Source: Thermothielavioides terrestris NRRL 8126
Taxonomy: Eukaryota; Ascomycota; Sordariomycetes; Sordariales; Chaetomiaceae
Reading direction: 5' to 3'
NCBI RefSeq assembly: GCF_000226115.1
Contig: NC_016462.1
Span: 1,550,001-1,614,000, forward strand
Length of the DNA: 64,000 bases
Positions within the stretch are counted from its first letter, which is position 1. The number at the start of each line of letters is the position of its first letter. Of the stretch, positions 24,901-36,269 are shown piece by piece. Under the pieces are notes generated by a model. The model was given only the letters and a program-made list of their open reading frames with translations. It was not told the DNA's origin and ran no database searches. A program made the position numbers and the translations under genes.

Positions 24901-25040
24901 GGCAGCGGGATCGGGGGCTCGGCCTGTTTGGTCTGCTCGTAGCGCAGTGCAACCAGGCCGGTGTCGTCTCGGAAGGGGGTGAGACGGGTTGCTGGTGGCC
25001 TTGTCTTGTGGCGCACGCTGGCAAATTTCTGAGGTGCCAT
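21410..25040 (-). CDS. TBC-domain Rab GTPase-activating protein with low-complexity tails
   Basis: Three exons on the minus strand, 25040-23581, 23491-22282 and 22222-21410, give about 1160 aa. Introns are 89 nt (donor GTACGG, branch GCTGAC) and 59 nt (donor GTCTGT, branch GCTAAC). Frames match at both joins. Residues 1-720 are a disordered Ser/Pro-rich region with SPKSPKSP repeats and a Gln run. The TBC domain starts near residue 727 (LIERTWKGIPDCWRS). It has the arginine finger in DVPRTVSGH (about R788) and the glutamine finger in YVQGMG (about Q825), both needed for GTP hydrolysis. The second half of the domain (DATAYCTRWYLTLF, then FPAQLRVWDVFMLLG) lies in exon 3. There a Gln-rich insert interrupts it before NAMKALTAW. 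The C-terminus is a long Lys/Glu-rich repeat with a second Gln run. Membrane-trafficking GAP activity is inferred from the family; the target Rab is unknown. Confidence 0.9.
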
Positions 25041-28000
25041 TGCGGTGAGCCCTGCGAGGTTGCAGCTCCTTCCCGAACCGTCGCAGTGACCGCGGCACAG
25101 CTGCTGACTGCGTGCTCAGGTTGTTACTGTGTAAGTGGGTAATGTTCCAGTTATTATCCCTTGCAGCCTCTTCGTGTGCCTGGCGAGGACTGTCTGTGTG
25201 CTGTGTAGGGATACCAGTGATGGATGCGGCGAAAATCGTCCCCAGTGCTCGGCCAGAAGAGGAGAGAGAGCGAGAGGTCCTTCAGAGATGTGAAGCCGTT
25301 AAACTGATGAGGGCGGACGGCTCTTTTTGATCCGTCAGTGCCGATGACGGCTAGTCCCAACCCTCCAAACAAGAGCCGTGTCGCAGTGGTCCGGTGGCCC
25401 GGTTATGCAATGCTCGTCTGGGCGGAAAACCAAAGCTCGTTTCAACGCGGGGCCGAGAATTCCAGGTTAGACGAGAGGGGTAACTGACAGGTTGCCGGCA
25501 GACGTCACGAACTCTCTCCAGGTTGTGGGTTGCACTCTGGGATTTAACTTCGGTATGCAATGCCAGAAATAGAGGCGGGGAAGGGTTCTTAATATCCTCT
25601 CAACCTGTCCGCCTTCTACCTAAAAGTGGCCGGCTGCTGTGGGCCTTGCTTTTTTTGCGTGGTATTGTCACCAGCTGGAGCCCAAAGGCCGACGGCATCA
25701 GAGGGCCTGGGCGCGTCATGAGCTCTTTTTCCTCTCATCAAGCCCAATTGCTGACAATGCGGTGAGCTCATTGAACGTGTTCACGGACAACCACCCACAG
25801 ACTGCCACCTAGTTCCCCAGTGCTCTCGGCGTTTGTTGCAGCTACCACTCGGGTTGCACGGGCCCTGCAGCGAAAGCACGGGGGCCAGCTGATTGCTACG
25901 AAATAAAGCCATCGAATGGCTGCTTCCATTGGTTGTCTCCAGAGGTTGCGGACGGCTCTCGTCGTTTTCTGGCCATCGAAAAAAGGCGCAGCGGGATATT
26001 AACCCATGTCACCCGCAAGTCCACACCAAGATCTTGGTCGCGATATGCTACACTGTCAAGCTGCTCAAAAGAAAGGAGAAGACACAGAATCTTGATCAAG
26101 GCGGTATCTCCTTTCTTCTGTGCAGATCAAAAAGAGTCTGTGAATGGCTGGGTGACTTGCATGAGGCATGTTTCCGGGATCTATGACACCTGTGTGCCGT
26201 GAGCCCTTAACACTTACACAGCCTAGGTGCCGCACGGAGCCCGCACCAAGTCCGTTCTCGCCAACGATGCACAGCAACTTCCTTTCTCTTTTTCGTCTAT
26301 TCCTCTATGCTTCTTGGATTCAAGATGCTTTCCTCACCCTTTCCATCTTTTGGTGGAAAAAGAAGTGCTTGTTGAGCAGACGCCGGTTTGCGGGTTGAGT
26401 CATCGAAGACCTGAGCACCCTCCCCACAACGCCCCCGCCTAGTCTTTCCCCGCCATCCGATGCTGAGCTGCCAACTCACTGAACTCCGAGAGCCTCACTG
26501 AAGAGAAGGTTCATCTCCCCGCTCGCCAGTTCAGATACCCCACGCGACGGGCAAGTCCCGGAGGGGAGGGATGACAGAACGGACAGCAAGACAGAATGCC
26601 GGGAAGACCTGCGAACTGTGTTTGCACATGACCTTCATCAGCGGAATTCCAGGGTCCGATTCGACGGTTCGACACAGTGATTGGGCCATTTGACGTGGCA
26701 GCGGTTTAGCCAGCTCATCTGCCGTCCGCCCTTTTCCACCCACGGAACGGACTGCCCCAAGCCATGGTTGGCTGGGCGGCACTCTTTTGCTTCTGCCTCC
26801 GTGTTGCCGTATCAGGCGGCTCGGGCTCAATCATCCCTCGAGTGTGACAAAAACGGGCACTTCTCGACTGGTCGTGATCGAGCCACGGTCCGCGACTCCA
26901 AAAAGGAGAGAACTGCGTTTTCCTGCCTGCCATTCAGCCAAGGACATGTGAAGTTGGACAACCACAGACACCAACCGCGACTGACATTACCCCTGAATTC
27001 GGCGCCAGGCACAGCAGCCCAACCAACCAACGAATCCAACGCACGATGACCCGCTGCAAGCCAAGTGTTGTCTCGCAACGCCAACAGGAACACCCACGAG
27101 GAACAGCCAGGAGGACGCGCCCAAATTCCCAACGCCACGGCGCAACATTTCGAGGCGGCACGTCACGCAAACCGCCCGCGGCCCGCTCTCGTCCGCCCAA
27201 CCGGTGCCAGCCACCTGGCACCGCCCACCAGCTTCCAATTGAAGAGTCAACTACCGCCAAACGCCGACCGACTCGCCGAATAGCACCATCTCCAGTCATT
27301 TGCCTGCTCTCAAAAATTCCTTCAGTAGCACCCCTTCCAACGTCCAACTTTAAGCTAGCCTTAGCTTACCGGCCATCCACAGCCCATCCACCACGTACTC
27401 TGGCGCTCTCCCTTAATCTTACCCTACCGACGGAATAACCACCAGTTCAGCCCAACCAGGCGAGACAGAGCCACGCATCCACGACCGCGGGCTGCAAATC
27501 TTCCCCCCCCGCTCCCAATTGCCTCCTCTTGGCCCCCGTTCCTGGTCCCGCCCGTGGCTTCTGCAAGCTGCAAGGGACCATCTCTCAAAAACACGCACCT
27601 GTCTCGGTTGGTTGGCTGGTTGGCTGGCTGGGCTGGCTGGGCTGGCGAGTTGGGCCAAAAGTTGGTTGGCCACGTCGGGAAGTTGCATCGTTGCCAACGA
27701 ACCGCTCACACCCTGGTGCCTCAAACACACAGGACGGGTTTTGCGCGTACCCGGGACAACGTCTTTCGTGTGTTTGCCTGTCTGCGTTTGCATTTCGGCT
27801 AACCTACCTTGCAAACAGACTAACTGACTAAATACCTGGTAGCTAGCTACGAGTGCGTGCGTTTGTGTGTGTTCTGCTTGTGCATCTGTCCGTGGAGTCG
27901 AACATGACGGCTTCCCTGGCACCAGCCCATCAGCTATGTATCTCCCTGCCTGCCCAAGCAAACGAACAACAGTAACTATCCAATCCACGGAGAAGGTGGA

Positions 28001-28881
28001 TGGCGCAGCTAGCTAGCCAAGGAATCAACATTATACAGTACATTCTTTTTCAGCAGGTGATTACAGACGCGGATGGAGACGGAGCATATGCAGGACCACG
28101 CCAATCATAATCACCTTGGCTCCTTGAGGCTTTTTTCTTTTCTCTCCACCCTCCTTCTTCCACCCAGCTGTGTACGGGAAGAAAGGAGATAACTGGGGAA
28201 CCATACAATCTCCGTATGTCTGCCGCGCAGCAGCTGTCCGTCGACGTGGAGATGGCCATGTCGAATGATGTCCGCACGTGAGGATTGGGTGATGCTCACG
28301 ATGCTGCTGTGTGGCGATGAGGTCAGGGGGTCATTGGCTGACACGATGTCTTGCGCGTGTGTGTGTTACACGACACGAATTCAATAGCAGCGAGCAAGGG
28401 GGAACGAACCAGAGACGAAGGGAGGAAAGAAATGAGAACATCCAAAATGCGGGGAATCGAAGCAGTGCAGCGAAGAAAAGCGACCTTCTTCTATCCTGAC
28501 GATGGTCGTACGATGGTCGATGCTAACTTGCTCTCGTCTGTCATGATAGCACCGATCTCTCCGGCCGTCCACATCATATTATCCCTCCCATCCATCATGT
28601 AACGTGCGCAACCTCGTTCGTTTGTCCATTCGTCGGCCTGCTCGCTCGCTCGCTCGCCCATCCATTTACCAGCTCATCCCACCCCACGAGATGCAATTGG
28701 CCCAATTCATCACCCCATTGCAGAAATGCGATATGCCGGGCGTATGTGTGTCGCCTTCTGCTCTCCCACGCAGCCTACCCTCCAACCACAATCCGCTTAC
28801 CCAACCCCATCTATCCCCTCACCCCTATCTCTCCCTTTCTCTGCATCTCACAACCCTGTTTGTCGTTCACTCAGCCACCCG
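25041..28881. other. Intergenic region between two minus-strand genes
   Basis: No gene is supported in about 3.8 kb. Frames are short and unsupported on both strands. A GGTTGGTTGGCTGG / GGCTGGGCTGG simple repeat occupies about 27606-27648. The part just left of 28882 is probably the 3' UTR of the DIL gene. The part just right of 25040 is the promoter of the TBC gene. Confidence 0.5.
27606..27648. repeat. GGTTGGCTGG simple repeat
   Basis: A short imperfect tandem of GGTT, GGCT and GGGCT units. It lies in intergenic DNA with no coding role visible. Confidence 0.8.
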
Positions 28882-31692
28882 TTAACCCCCCTCCTCCCCT
28901 TCCTCATCCTCCGCCTCCCAATCCCGCCCGCCATACAGCGCCGCCGTCGCCGCAGCCGACCTGTTCGCCCCGCCGCCGGTGGCCGCCTCGATCTTCTCGA
29001 GGAACTCGGCCGGCACGGTCGGGATGTACTTGCGCTCGCGCTCGCGGTTGACGCCGCCGAACCCGGCGCCGTAGCTGACCAGCATGTCGGTCGCGCTGGG
29101 CAGGGTGAACGGCAGCATCAGGGCCGGGTCGAGCAGCAGGTTCGGCGGCGCCTCGTCATCGTCTTGTAGGTCTGAGGCTTGTTGTTGTTGTTGCTGCTGC
29201 TGCTCCGCTTTGGGCGTGCTGGGGGCCGACGATGGGCCCGTGGTGCTGCCGTGGCCGTTGGTGGGTTTTGATGATGATGGTGACGAATGGGATGGCTGTT
29301 GTTGTTTGCCTGGCGTAGCCGGCGGGGATGATGCCGCCGCAGCCGCCGCCGCGCGGTTTCTTTCGCGTCGGAGGGCGGTCTCCTTCTGAATGGCGACAAG
29401 ATACTTCATGGCGCTCTTCGGGAGGCCCTTCTCGCCGACTTCGGGCCGGTAGTGCGTTGCCGCGTGGACTAGTTGCTGTGGGTTGAGGGCGCGGAGTTGC
29501 TGCAAGGTGCCGACTAGCGCTTCGAGGTCGTCGGCGCCGAGAGAGGAGAAGCATTGTAGCCATTGGAGCAGCTGGATGACGGGCGCGAGGTGGCGCCGGG
29601 CCGCCTCGACGGTGGTCTCGCCGCTCGACTTCATCTCGCCCTTCTCGTAGTGTTCGGGCTGGCGGTTGTTCTGGCGCGCCCAGTCTTCGAGCGTCGAGAT
29701 GTTCATGCGGATCTGCATCGCCTTGGTGCGTGCCAGGTACTTCCGGTTCGACATGATCCGGTTGAAGAGCTCCGCGCCGAGCCAATAGATCAGCTGCGAG
29801 ATGATCTGAGCGGTGATGACCGAGTGCACGTCGTACAGGTCGAGAACGAAAAGCGTAGAGGAGAGGAGCGAGGTGACGTTGCGTGGGGACGGCTTCGCTC
29901 TTTGCTTGGGAGACGGTGGCCGCAACCGCTTCTCTAAGGGCTCTTCCTTGACCTCCTTTTTCCGCTTGAAGATCTTCCACTCGTTTTGAAACGTGATGTC
30001 TTCGAAGCCGGGTATTGTCTCGTGGTCCAGCATGGCCACGTCCAGGACCTTGTCCAGGCGCCGCTCGGCATCCCGGACTATTAGTATGAAAATTTCGTTT
30101 ATTAATTCGGCGAGCTGCGCCTGGAACTCGGTTGTGGCCTCCACGAGACCAGCGTCCTTCTTCAGGTAGTGAAGCAATAGGGTGGCGTTGGACATCCAGA
30201 AGGCAAGGATGGTCATGTCCCACTGGTGTTTCTCCACCACGGTGTTGATCTTGTCCATGGCGGTGATGAGGAGCTTCGCCAGCAACTCGGGGCTGGAATG
30301 GTAGTGCGCGTATCGGGCGCTTAGGAAGACCATGTTGGCGGGCACCGGTTTTTGAGACGGCGAGCGCTGCGGCGTCATGTTGGTGATGACAATATCCAGA
30401 ATGCGCTCCAGCTCGTTTTCCTGGAACACAAACATCTGGTCGTGAAGACATCTCGACCAGTCAAACTCTTGCTGCTCTTCTTCGAAGTCTTCTAGGGACT
30501 GGGGGAAGTCAGCGTGCAGCCCGTTGCGGATAGTTCGGTGATGGGACCAGATATATATTAAACAGGGGCTCGCACCTCGGGCTGATCGTCCATGCCCACG
30601 TTCCCAAGGTCGACCTCCAAGTCGCGCGCACTCTCCATCATCATGCGCCGCCGCATCTCGTTCTCAGCCAGCTCCTCTTCAAACCTGTCCTGGTTGAAGC
30701 CGGGGTTGTAGAAGTCGTCGGTGGCCCCCGCATTGCCGAGGCCGTACCCGCTGAGGTAGAACGACATGTCGCTGTCGGGCGCGGCAAAATCGAAGGCTGT
30801 TCTCCCGGTTGACGTTTTCGCCTCGGGCGACGCCCCGTTGTCCAGCAGCAGCTTCGCAATGCCCTTGTGCCGGTTCGTCATGGCCCACATGAGGGCGCTC
30901 CACTGATTGCGGTCCTGCCTGTTCACATCGACGCCGGCGTCAATGAGGGCTTGCACAACCGCCTCGTGGCCCTACGTCCGCCATTAGTCGCGGATCGTGC
31001 GCGTCTCTCGAGCACCGCACTTACAAAGCAGCTGGCATAGATGAGGGCAGGCGTGCCCTCCTCATCTGGCGCGTTGATGTCAACGTACTGCTTCGCCTTG
31101 CCGTTCAGAATCTTGTTGACCGACTCGAGGTTGCCATTGCTCGCGGCCATGATGAAGGTCTTCTGCAAGATATCCCTCTTCTCGTCGTCCGACCTCTGCT
31201 CGTCGGCAGCGATGGCGTCTTCGTCGTCAAAGGCGGCGCTCGCCGCATGGGCGGCTTGGGCGGCAAGCATCTCCATCAGGCGCGTCTCGCTGTCGGGGCC
31301 GCCCTTGGTCAGGTCGTCGCCGTAGTTGTCGTCGAGGGTCAGGTCGCTGAAGGTCAGGGGCTTGGCGAGCATGGGCGACGTCAAGAACTGAGATTGCCCT
31401 GGAAGCATCGACCTTAGCCAGCGGCCATAGGTACATGGGGAGCATGGCATCCACGGCTTGACGGGTACATTGGAAAGCCGCGAGGCAAGGCAAGGGGCAG
31501 AAAGGAGCAGCAAGGGGCAGGCCGGCGGCACTCACCCTGCCATCCATCGTACAACTCGGTCTCGGGCACCAGCTCGGTCGGTACATGTCTCCTGTCGTCG
31601 AGCGAGCGCGGGAGGTCGGCAGGGAGGTCCCTCGGCTTCGGCGGGAGACCGGGGCTCGCATCAAAGCCGCCCTCAGAACCCCCGAGATCCAT
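28882..31692 (-). CDS. DIL (dilute) domain protein with N-terminal ankyrin repeats
   Basis: Four minus-strand exons, 31692-31536, 31398-31025, 30971-30576 and 30498-28882, give about 847 aa. Introns are 137, 53 and 77 nt, all GT-AG with matching phases. Ankyrin repeats fall at about residues 130-250 (TFIMAASNGNLESVNKIL; GHEAVVQALIDAGVDVNRQD; GIAKLLLDNGASPEAK). The DIL domain, the cargo-binding fold of class V myosin tails, follows at about 340-640 (ELLAKLLITAMDKIN, AFWMSNATLLLHYLKKD, and later the AQIISQLIYWLGAELFNRIM segment). The tail has Ala and Gln runs and an acidic C-terminus. There is no motor domain, so a role in trafficking or polarity scaffolding is an inference. The ankyrin-DIL arrangement occurs in other filamentous fungi. 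Confidence 0.92.
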
Positions 31693-32551
31693 GGCCGAGG
31701 TTGACGATGCTGTGCGTCATGCGACACTTATTCATGGGTTTCTGGGCTTCTTGGCTTTCCTGTGGAGGGGTTTGTCGGTTCAGGGGTCCATGGGTCGGAC
31801 ACGCTCGGGAAGAACAGCGTGCGTTCGAAGACGGCGCAAAACGTACCAGAAGCCCGCTTCTGAAAAACTAACCGGGACACAGCGCCGCTCAGAGGCGCCC
31901 AAGGACGGAGATTGGAGGCTGGATGAAGAGCGCCGTGTTCAATGGCCTCCCCTCCCACCTTCAAGGAGCGATGTTAGGCATTTACCAGACTTGGCTTGGC
32001 CAAGGGCGAAGCACCCCACATTTTATGGCCCGTGCGCTCCAGAGTATGCAGCATCGCAGATAACTAATCGATAACAAACATGGCTGAATGCGGCCCGCGG
32101 TCACGGCCGCCCCTCCAAGATCCCGGAATTTCGAACTTGCTTCAGAGCACGCTTCCGTGTCTGATTTAGAGCTACCCGTACTCTGCGAACACGCTGGGTG
32201 GTGCATGGTAGTGTAAGTGTCCAGCTTTCTGGTTTGGGGCAGGCGCTCTTCCACTTCAGATGTTTTGTTTAGCCTCTGGGCCGTCGAAGGGAACGTGATG
32301 TGCACAGTACAGAAGTGCGTGAGGTAGGTACTGTGGGAGGAGAGAGTGAATAACGTTGAGGCCAATTTCCCTGTCTCTCGGTAACGTTGTTTTCATGTTT
32401 ACCTAAGGTATCTGTTCTAAAATTGCAGAGGCTTGCCAGAGCTTGCCATACTTTGATTCGTTCATCCTTCGAACCCGACGGCAGTCTGTCTGGGCTCTTC
32501 ATCTGCGCCGCCCCCAGCCCATTTTCAGGCCTTCCCAGCAGCTTAGCCGTG
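31693..32551. other. Promoter of the DIL gene and 3' region of allantoicase
   Basis: This intergenic stretch of about 860 bp lies between two genes that both read leftward. No gene or RNA is supported. The right half should hold the allantoicase 3' UTR. Confidence 0.5.
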
Positions 32552-33694
32552 TCAGACAACCCGCTTGGCAAAGACCCGCAGTCGCTTGACTCCTCCATCC
32601 GGCACCATGATGAGCTTCACATGGGTAAACGCTCTGTTCCTGACCAGGCTCTCAATCTGGTGCTCCATGTCGGGCCCGCACTTGATCGGCTCGGCCATTT
32701 TCACCCAACCCTCGGCGCCTGCTGGCGGCTCGGCCTCGTCCTTCCACTCAATCGCCTCAATCTCCACCCGTTGCGGGTAGTTGCCCCGGAAGTGGGCCGT
32801 GTCGACGACGAAGTTTTGAATGTACCCGGGCGCCCCTAGCCGGATGATGGCCCAGTCGAAGTGGCCCTTGGTCCGTGACCGGGCGGTCTCCCATCCGTCG
32901 CTCATGTCCTTGCCGCGGCCAGGCAAGATTAGGTTGTCCTTACTTCCGAAATGCTGGTCGCTGCACGAGACGGCCACTCCGCCATTCTGCGCAGCAGCGA
33001 GGTCGAGAATGGCCTCCTTGTCTTCCGGGAAGACCGGCACGGCGTGCCCAAAGAGCCGGAACCGCGCGATACCGCCGTCGGGATACATGTTCAGCCGGAC
33101 GTGGGTGTATTGCTTGTCGGTGGGACTGTCGAGTTTCCACCCAAACCTCTGTGACGGCCCGCACTCCTGGATGCCCAGGATGGTCTCCCAGCCGCCACGG
33201 CTGCCCTTCCACGAGAGGACCTCGTCATCGCTCTGGCTGAAGCAGCCTTCGACCGAGATGGCAGGGGCGTGATTACCCGAGAAGAATGCTGTGTCCACCT
33301 CGACGCCTTCGACAGTGCCCGAGGCGACACCCAGGCGAATTACAACCCAGTCGAACGGCTCCGCATTGTGCCTTCTTGTCTCCCACCCGTCGTACCAGGC
33401 ACCCGAGTAAACCATCTTCCCTGGCTGGCGGATAGGGGCGGCCGGGTTGATGAGGTTTGCGGCCTCGGCGAACCATTGGTCTGAGAATCCCAAGACCTTG
33501 CCGCCGAGGGCCGCGGAAACAAGGTCTGTTCCGGATTCCTCTCGTCAGCCGAACTTACATTGTGCTCTCAGACGCGTGTTGTCCGATGCCGGGGTGCACA
33601 CACCGATGCAGCTCGAACGGAAGGTCTTATCAATGTCCTCTGCCGGGACTCGAGTGGCCTTGACCGCCTCCAATCGGTAGCCAACGTCTTCCAT
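32552..33694 (-). CDS. DAL2: Allantoicase (allantoate amidinohydrolase)
   Basis: Two minus-strand exons, 33694-33604 and 33525-32552, flank a 78-nt intron (donor GTGTGC, branch GCTGAC, acceptor AACAG) and give 354 aa, close to fungal allantoicases. The enzyme converts allantoate to ureidoglycolate and urea in purine catabolism (EC 3.5.3.4). The two-fold repeated allantoicase domain is visible. Repeat 1 runs from GKMVYSGAWYDGWETRRHN to YTHVRLNMYPDGGIARFRLFG. Repeat 2 runs from GRGKDMSDGWETARSR to FTHVKLIMVPDGGVKRLRVF. Each repeat has the paired DGWETxR and PDGG motifs. The junction reads SSCID-LVSAALGG, as expected for the conserved N-terminus. A GATA-type site lies about 155 bp upstream, in keeping with nitrogen regulation known for this pathway in Neurospora and Aspergillus. 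Confidence 0.95.
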
Positions 33695-34561
33695 GGTGTC
33701 CGGGATGGGCGGAGTATGCGGAGGAGATCAGTGTTGGGGAAATACCGCCGTTACTCACTTGTCAGTGGCAAACTTGAGGACAGCAAGGAGCCATGACAAG
33801 CCCCGGCGAGAATCGGGAATACAGTAAAGGAAGCCAACAAAGGTTAATCTTATCTAGTGCCAGCGCCGCAGTAGTGGAACCGCCCCTTCTTCCATCCGCC
33901 GATGCGGTCCGAGGGCTTGTCGGCCGGCTCCGACACGGCACTCGCCCCGTTGGCAACTCGATGGGTCCAGTCCATCTTGAACCTGCCGGCGCCCACTCAT
34001 CGATCTTGCTGATACGTAAGGTCCGTGGTATCCACGGCTTGGCTTCCAGGTTTCCACTTTGGGCATGTGTGCCCGTGCATGTCCGATACCCGTCACTCAC
34101 GCTAGCCCCTCAGAACCAGAAGCGTTGAAACTGCCGCGATCCCATTGGCTGGAGCTATGCTTGACTGCCCGGTGCCGTCATCGAGGAGCTTTGATGCGCC
34201 ATCCGCGGAGGACGAAGAACAGAACACACTACAGTGTAATCAGCCTCGAGCGGGACAGGCCAGAGGCTGGTATGTACAAGATAGCGTCCATGTTACTCTC
34301 TAGTGCAAGCGATTGAGGGGCTGGGAGTACCAAGTAACTCAACCAAAACCATTGCGTGACGGCTGCTGCAGCTGCCTTGCTCCGCCAGCCTTTCCATCAC
34401 CCCCGCCTCCCCGCAACCTCCGTCTTCACCGACGTCTCCCCTCAACACTTCTATTCCAACTGAAACACCAGCAGCGCTGTTTGTCAAGGCTACACCATCG
34501 CCCAAAAGCTCACGAATAAGTCTTACATTTGAACTGCCACGGAGTGTGAACCGCAGCAACA
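33695..34561. promoter_or_regulatory. Shared divergent promoter region (allantoicase / b561 protein)
   Basis: These 867 bp separate divergently transcribed start codons. They contain no supported gene. GATA-core sequences occur (see 33849-33855), and the right end (34360-34460) is pyrimidine-rich, like a fungal leader for the plus-strand gene. Confidence 0.5.
33849..33855 (-). promoter_or_regulatory. Candidate GATA-factor site upstream of allantoicase
   Basis: CTTATCT on the plus strand is AGATAAG on the allantoicase strand, about 155 bp before its ATG. NIT2/AreA-type GATA factors bind such cores in nitrogen-catabolic promoters. The assignment is by motif and position only. Confidence 0.35.
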
Positions 34562-35385
34562 ATGGCTTCCACCGAACCGCTGCCCCAAACAACCGACAGC
34601 AACGCTCCGGCGCCTACCGAAAGTGAACCTCTCCTCGGCCGACCCGGCGATGCCACCCAGCGACCGGACGCGCCTTTGTTCAAGAACCTCTTTCTGGGTA
34701 ATTCCTCTTCATCGTGCAGTCATCCCCATCTCCAAGGCCCTCCACTAACCATCTTCTTTCCCTTTCCCCCCATTCAACAGGCACAGCCTGGCTGGCCCAA
34801 GTCGGCGCCATCCTCCTGCTCGCGATCCTCTGGTCCGCCGTGTTCACGCACCCGACTCTCCCACTAGTCTCGCCGCACCCGCTGCTCCAATCCCTCGGCG
34901 TCTTCACCGTCCTGCAGGCCATCCTGATCCTCCAGCCAACGCATACGCCGGCATCCAAGCTGGCGGGGCAGCGCGCGCACGCGCTGCTCCACCTGCTCTC
35001 CTTCTCCCTCTTCGCCGCCGGCACGACCATCATCGAGACGAACAAGCAGGTGCACGGGCTGCCGCACTTCCACTCGCCGCACGCGTACCTCGGCACGGCG
35101 GCCGCCGCGCTGCTGCTCGCGCAGTACGCCTTCGGCCTGACCATCTGGGCCGCGCCGCGCCTGTACGGCGGCGAGGCCCGCGCCCGCGCGCTGTGGAAGT
35201 ACCACCGCGCCGTGGGCTACGCGGCGCTGGTGCTGCTGCTGGCGACCGTGGCGGCCGCCGTCGAGACGGACTACGTCCGGGCGGAGCTGCGCCTGCGGCT
35301 GTGGGCCGTGCTGCTGGCCGAGGGGCTGATTGTGGTTGGGGTGTTTCCGAGGGTGCATTTGAGGAAGTTGGGGCTGAGGGGGTAA
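34562..35385 (+). CDS. Cytochrome b561-type membrane protein
   Basis: Exons 34562-34697 and 34781-35385 are joined across an 83-nt intron (donor GTAATT, acceptor CAACAG) and give 246 aa. Six hydrophobic helices follow a polar N-terminus, beginning with VGAILLLAILWSAVF. The b561 transmembrane ferric-reductase-like fold is indicated by four histidines at expected helix positions: H78 (SPHPLLQSLG), H112 (RAHALLH), H146 (SPHAYLG) and H187 (KYHRAVGYAA). Proteins of this class pass electrons across membranes through two b-type hemes. There is no DOMON domain, so it is a stand-alone b561. The donor, acceptor and membrane are not determined by sequence. It is divergent from allantoicase, with no obvious functional link. 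Confidence 0.85.
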
Positions 35386-36269
35386 CTAATGAGCTGAGTG
35401 GGTCGGTGAATGATAGGGGTTTCGTTGCGGGAGGGAGACAAGGAAGGAAGGGCTGATATCAAGGCCCATAATGGTTTTTGCTTTGGGTAATTATGATTTG
35501 AAAACTGAAGCTTGGGATCTGGAATGTGGATGGGTATGGAGTTAGTTATTCTAGTTGGAATCGTATGTCGGCAAGAGTGAGAGAGATGGCATTGATAGCC
35601 AGAGCTGCAACCCCTTTTCACCAAAACACCCAGATACTAATACGGCCCTGGCTCTCATTAGACTATGACTTTAACATCTCTCTCGGGGTATACAGACGCC
35701 AAACAAACAAAATCTAGCCCGCCCACCCCGCAACATGATACATTATGCTGCAGACCAGCACACACAGGATCGTTGAAAACATCCAATGGCACATATCCAC
35801 TCGTTCCCCCCTTCCAGATTCGCCCGCGCCCCCATCATTACGTCGTCCCCCTCCTCGTTTGGCTTCCTCCATGCCAGAGTCACCGCCGGCTCTGCCTTTC
35901 CGTTCCAAGCCCGCGAGCGCAAGGGGCCAGGCCGTCGTAGCAACCACAGCCGGTTCGTTGGCTCGAAAAGAATCCAAGGCGGTGCCCGCTCGCACCGTGT
36001 ATTGGGTATTAGACGTAGGTTTCCGTCCCGGTATTTCCGTTTGCTGTAGTTGTTTGTTTGGTCTCGATTCGAGTGTTGCTTTAGTTTCGCATGCGATTCC
36101 AACGGGGCTGCCGACGTTCCGCCAGGCAGCTAGAAAGAAAGAAGAGAAAAGAAAAGAAAGAGGTATCACAAAAGAGAGCGTAGTGAAACCGATCCAACCG
36201 TTTGAACTCCGATGCTCCGTGTTGCTCCAGCTGGGTGCGTCAGCAGGGACGCGGGTATCTCGATAATGT
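35386..36269. other. Convergent 3' region between the b561 and Chs7-family genes
   Basis: About 880 bp of converging 3' ends. An AAAGAAAGAAGAGAAAAG purine run lies near 36130-36160, within the likely 3' UTR of the minus-strand gene. No gene is supported. Confidence 0.5.
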
